Shown in pieces: positions 61,756 to 64,000 of a DNA stretch of 64,000 nt (the first letter of the stretch is position 1; each line of letters opens with the position of its first letter). The stretch spans positions 183,501-247,500 of the forward strand of contig VWPU01003213.1 in assembly GCA_013398955.1 (NCBI GenBank), written 5' to 3'. Origin of the DNA: Callaeas wilsoni. Taxonomy: Eukaryota; Chordata; Aves; Passeriformes; Callaeidae. The position numbers were made by a program, and so were the translations under genes. Under the pieces are notes generated by a model that was given only the letters and a program-made list of their open reading frames with translations, was not told the DNA's origin and searched no databases.

Positions 61756-61792
61756 TAAGGGGATTTGAAGAAAATGTGTGCAAAGTGTTCAC
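61436..61792 (-). pseudogene. CR1 ORF2 reverse-transcriptase remnant
   Basis: A 118-codon open frame on the minus strand contains the RT catalytic box as FADD at residues 39-42 (plus coordinates 61667-61678). It is preceded by IECTL and followed by the [18 protein letters not shown] helix and the [18 protein letters not shown] block. These are hallmarks of CR1 ORF2 palm and thumb. Roughly the first 20 residues do not match CR1 and are read-through from flanking DNA. The intact protein would be about eight times longer. It lacks the endonuclease domain and the N-terminal RT, so it is inactive. Confidence 0.9.
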
Positions 61793-64000
61793 AGTGCTGA
61801 AAGACTAGAGGCAGCCCGATATTTGTCATTGTTTCTGTGTACAGAGGATAAAGCTCATGTATATCATAAATAAAGTGACATATTTCAACCTGGTTTCTTA
61901 GTTCCTGCTTCATATTAGTGGACAGTTATCAAAAAGATTTTTGGGTGGCTAGTGTTCTTACCCTCCACTTCTTACTCATAGAATTTTAATTGTTTAGTTG
62001 AGAAAGAAATCATTCTGTATGGTAAGAATCTCATAGCAGTTATTCAAGGACAAAATACGTACTAAAAAGACAGAAATATTCTCTCCATGGAGTCACTGTT
62101 TATCTGTTTGATCTACTGAGAAGTTAGAGATTTCATATACTGAGCAGTCATGATTTGTTTTTTTGGGGCTTCTTTCAGTGATAATACTTCTTCTTACAAG
62201 TTCTATGCATTTAGACATCTGCAAGAATAAAAATGGTGTTTGGATAAATCTATATATTATATTTATTTATTGATATATGCCTCTTACTTTGAAAACTTGA
62301 CTTCTGGCCATGAATAAGGGTATCTTTGTAATATTTCTCTAAGGGAAAGAAATACAATTAGATCTGTTTTACAGAGATGAAGGAAAGAGATTAAGGACTA
62401 AACTTGGAAAGGTACCTGAGGACTATTCACAAAAGGTAGCTGTAGTCAGACATTTCCAGAACATGATTTACAGTACTTGAAGGTGGGCTTTGAATCAACC
62501 CCTGGAGTTTCTCTCTCTTTGTCTCACTTTGCGGAGTCATCCTGGGATGATTAGTTCCCCTAGGCTAAAGTTTGCATTTGACAATATGCAGTGCAAGCCT
62601 GAGTGTTTCAGGCATGTCTTTTCAATTGCCTATTCCCTGTGCTGGCATCCAAAGCCTTAGTCTACATTTTGGGTCTCTGTGCAATGAGAGGAGTTTGGAA
62701 GAAGGAACAATCAAAATCAGGACTCTGCTTAGGAAGTCCAGTGGGTAAGGATGTGCTTTGAGCACTTATTCCAGGATATGATTGCTTTATTCACCCCCAG
62801 CAGGAGGTCTAAGGAGTCCTTTCTGGAACTGCAGAACACAGGCAGTAAACAAGTTCTTCTTAGCCAGGTACTACCAAAGTACTTAGTTCTGCCCACCTGT
62901 CTCCCTAACTCCACTTCTTGCACAACTTCTGGAGGTCCCCACCCATCTTCCTCTCCCCATACAACAGCTGCAAGCTAATAACTGTACTGATAATTCACTT
63001 TGATCACGAACGCCTTCAGGAGCCTAGACAGATGAACTGAGGAGTATTGAGATCTCTCAACAACTGTGGCAAGGAGAGGAAGGTCATTTCATGGAACACT
63101 TTGTAGCATGTAGTGTACAGACAGCACCTAAAATGATTTGTTGAACTCTCTGTAAGTGTCTTTTAAGATGGTGGGAAATGTTTGGTGGAGACTAGAATTA
63201 TCCACCTGTCTCCTGAATCTTAATCCACTGTCTCAATCATCCGATTATGAAATCAAGAGGAAATATTTTAGAAATGAAATTAAATGGGACTATTTTCCTT
63301 GTGGTGGCTAGAAGAACTGTCATATGTATGAATGAACCACAGAAACCTGACATTTTTTATACCATTTCTAAAGGTTGAATGGTGTCTTGGATATACTTGT
63401 TTTTACAGCAATATTCATTTCTGCCTGAGAATTACCAGCTGGTTTGGTTGCTGTTCTTCTGCTTATTGAACCAGAACCTTGTTTTGTTCACTATTATTTG
63501 CCTTTATCAAAATAGAGATTTATGCCAAATTTTTAACATGTGAAAAACATGGAGTGACAACTAAAATCTGTGATATGTTCAGGCTAATGAGAACGAAAGT
63601 GATTTAATGCACATAGATACTGATTTTAAAGATAGAAAAAGACAATCTTTTTTTTTTCCCTAATTCATTAGAATTTCAGTCAAGAATAAAATAGTGCAGC
63701 TAAGTATCTGTAGAAAATGGAAACTCGGGGTATGAATTACCAGAAGTTGAGAAATCTCTTACACCAGAAAGGTTGGAAAGTTACAAATCTTCTGCTGAGT
63801 TTTTTCTCTTTCATTTCTGATGCTGTTCTTTACAGCCTGTGTCCACATAGATCTGTGGATACTGGTCATGGTGGTGTGTGTTCAACCACTCACCTCAGTG
63901 ATCCTGTCTGGGATGTTCATGAAGCTCACTGTGGCACAGTCGAGTTTCACTGAGCTTGTGGCTGTCACAGGCATCAGGGCATAGATAAGTGGGGAGGGGA
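61756..64000. other. Unique sequence to the end of the window
   Basis: No gene or mobile element is recognised in 2.2 kb. The part at 62500-62960 is somewhat richer in GC and might be an unrecognised old repeat. The open frames at 62729-62978 (both strands) and 63717-63953 have no domain. Confidence 0.45.

Noticed and set aside
1..64000. tRNA genes, rRNA, CRISPR arrays, bacterial operons or phage-like modules
   Set aside because: No cloverleaf, spaced direct repeats, ribosome-binding pattern or long gene array was seen. The sequence has the texture of an avian gene desert.

Overview
The window looks like vertebrate nuclear DNA from a bird. It is AT-rich overall and poor in CpG. No open frame of convincing length or domain content is present (the longest is 145 codons and low-complexity). 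The recognisable repeats are CR1 LINEs with the avian 3' octamer end, avian endogenous-retrovirus LTRs of types I know from passerine-like genomes, and a few very old amniote repeats. I cannot name the species. I find no protein-coding exon, tRNA, rRNA, CRISPR array or bacterial signal, so this is best read as a gene desert or a stretch of a very large intron.

Layout. 0.36-0.58 kb: minus-strand LTR fragment. 0.84-2.31 kb: minus-strand CR1 split by a nested solo LTR (about 1.20-1.77 kb). 4.88-5.37 kb: minus-strand CR1. 5.4-13.5 kb: AT-rich unique sequence. 13.55-14.61 kb: a minus-strand CR1 beside an older plus-strand CR1. 14.6-23.6 kb: unique sequence. 23.6-25.56 kb: a plus-strand solo LTR (24798-25368) apparently lying inside a minus-strand LTR. 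27.09-27.51 kb: plus-strand CR1. 27.5-37.6 kb: unique sequence with A/C-rich patches and a perfect hairpin. 37.63-38.08 kb: an ancient amniote repeat next to a locally duplicated segment. 38.83-38.95 kb: a 126-bp AAAAG microsatellite. 43.42-43.73 kb: minus-strand CR1. 47.89-48.35 kb: an unexplained CpG-rich island. 54.34-54.72 kb: a candidate conserved non-coding block, followed by an ancient MIR-like SINE (54.74-54.91 kb). 56.62-57.75 kb and 60.80-61.76 kb: two long minus-strand CR1 copies, the second with the clearest reverse-transcriptase remnant. 61.8-64.0 kb: unique sequence.

Nothing here works together as a pathway. The history visible is layered insertion: old CR1 and MIR-like relics, younger CR1 copies, and then LTRs that landed in older elements. 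I did not find a new biological system. The best leads are the CpG-rich island at about 48 kb, the candidate regulatory block at about 54.5 kb, the nested LTR structures, and two perfect short inverted repeats. Family assignments are from memory of consensus sequences; no database search was run.
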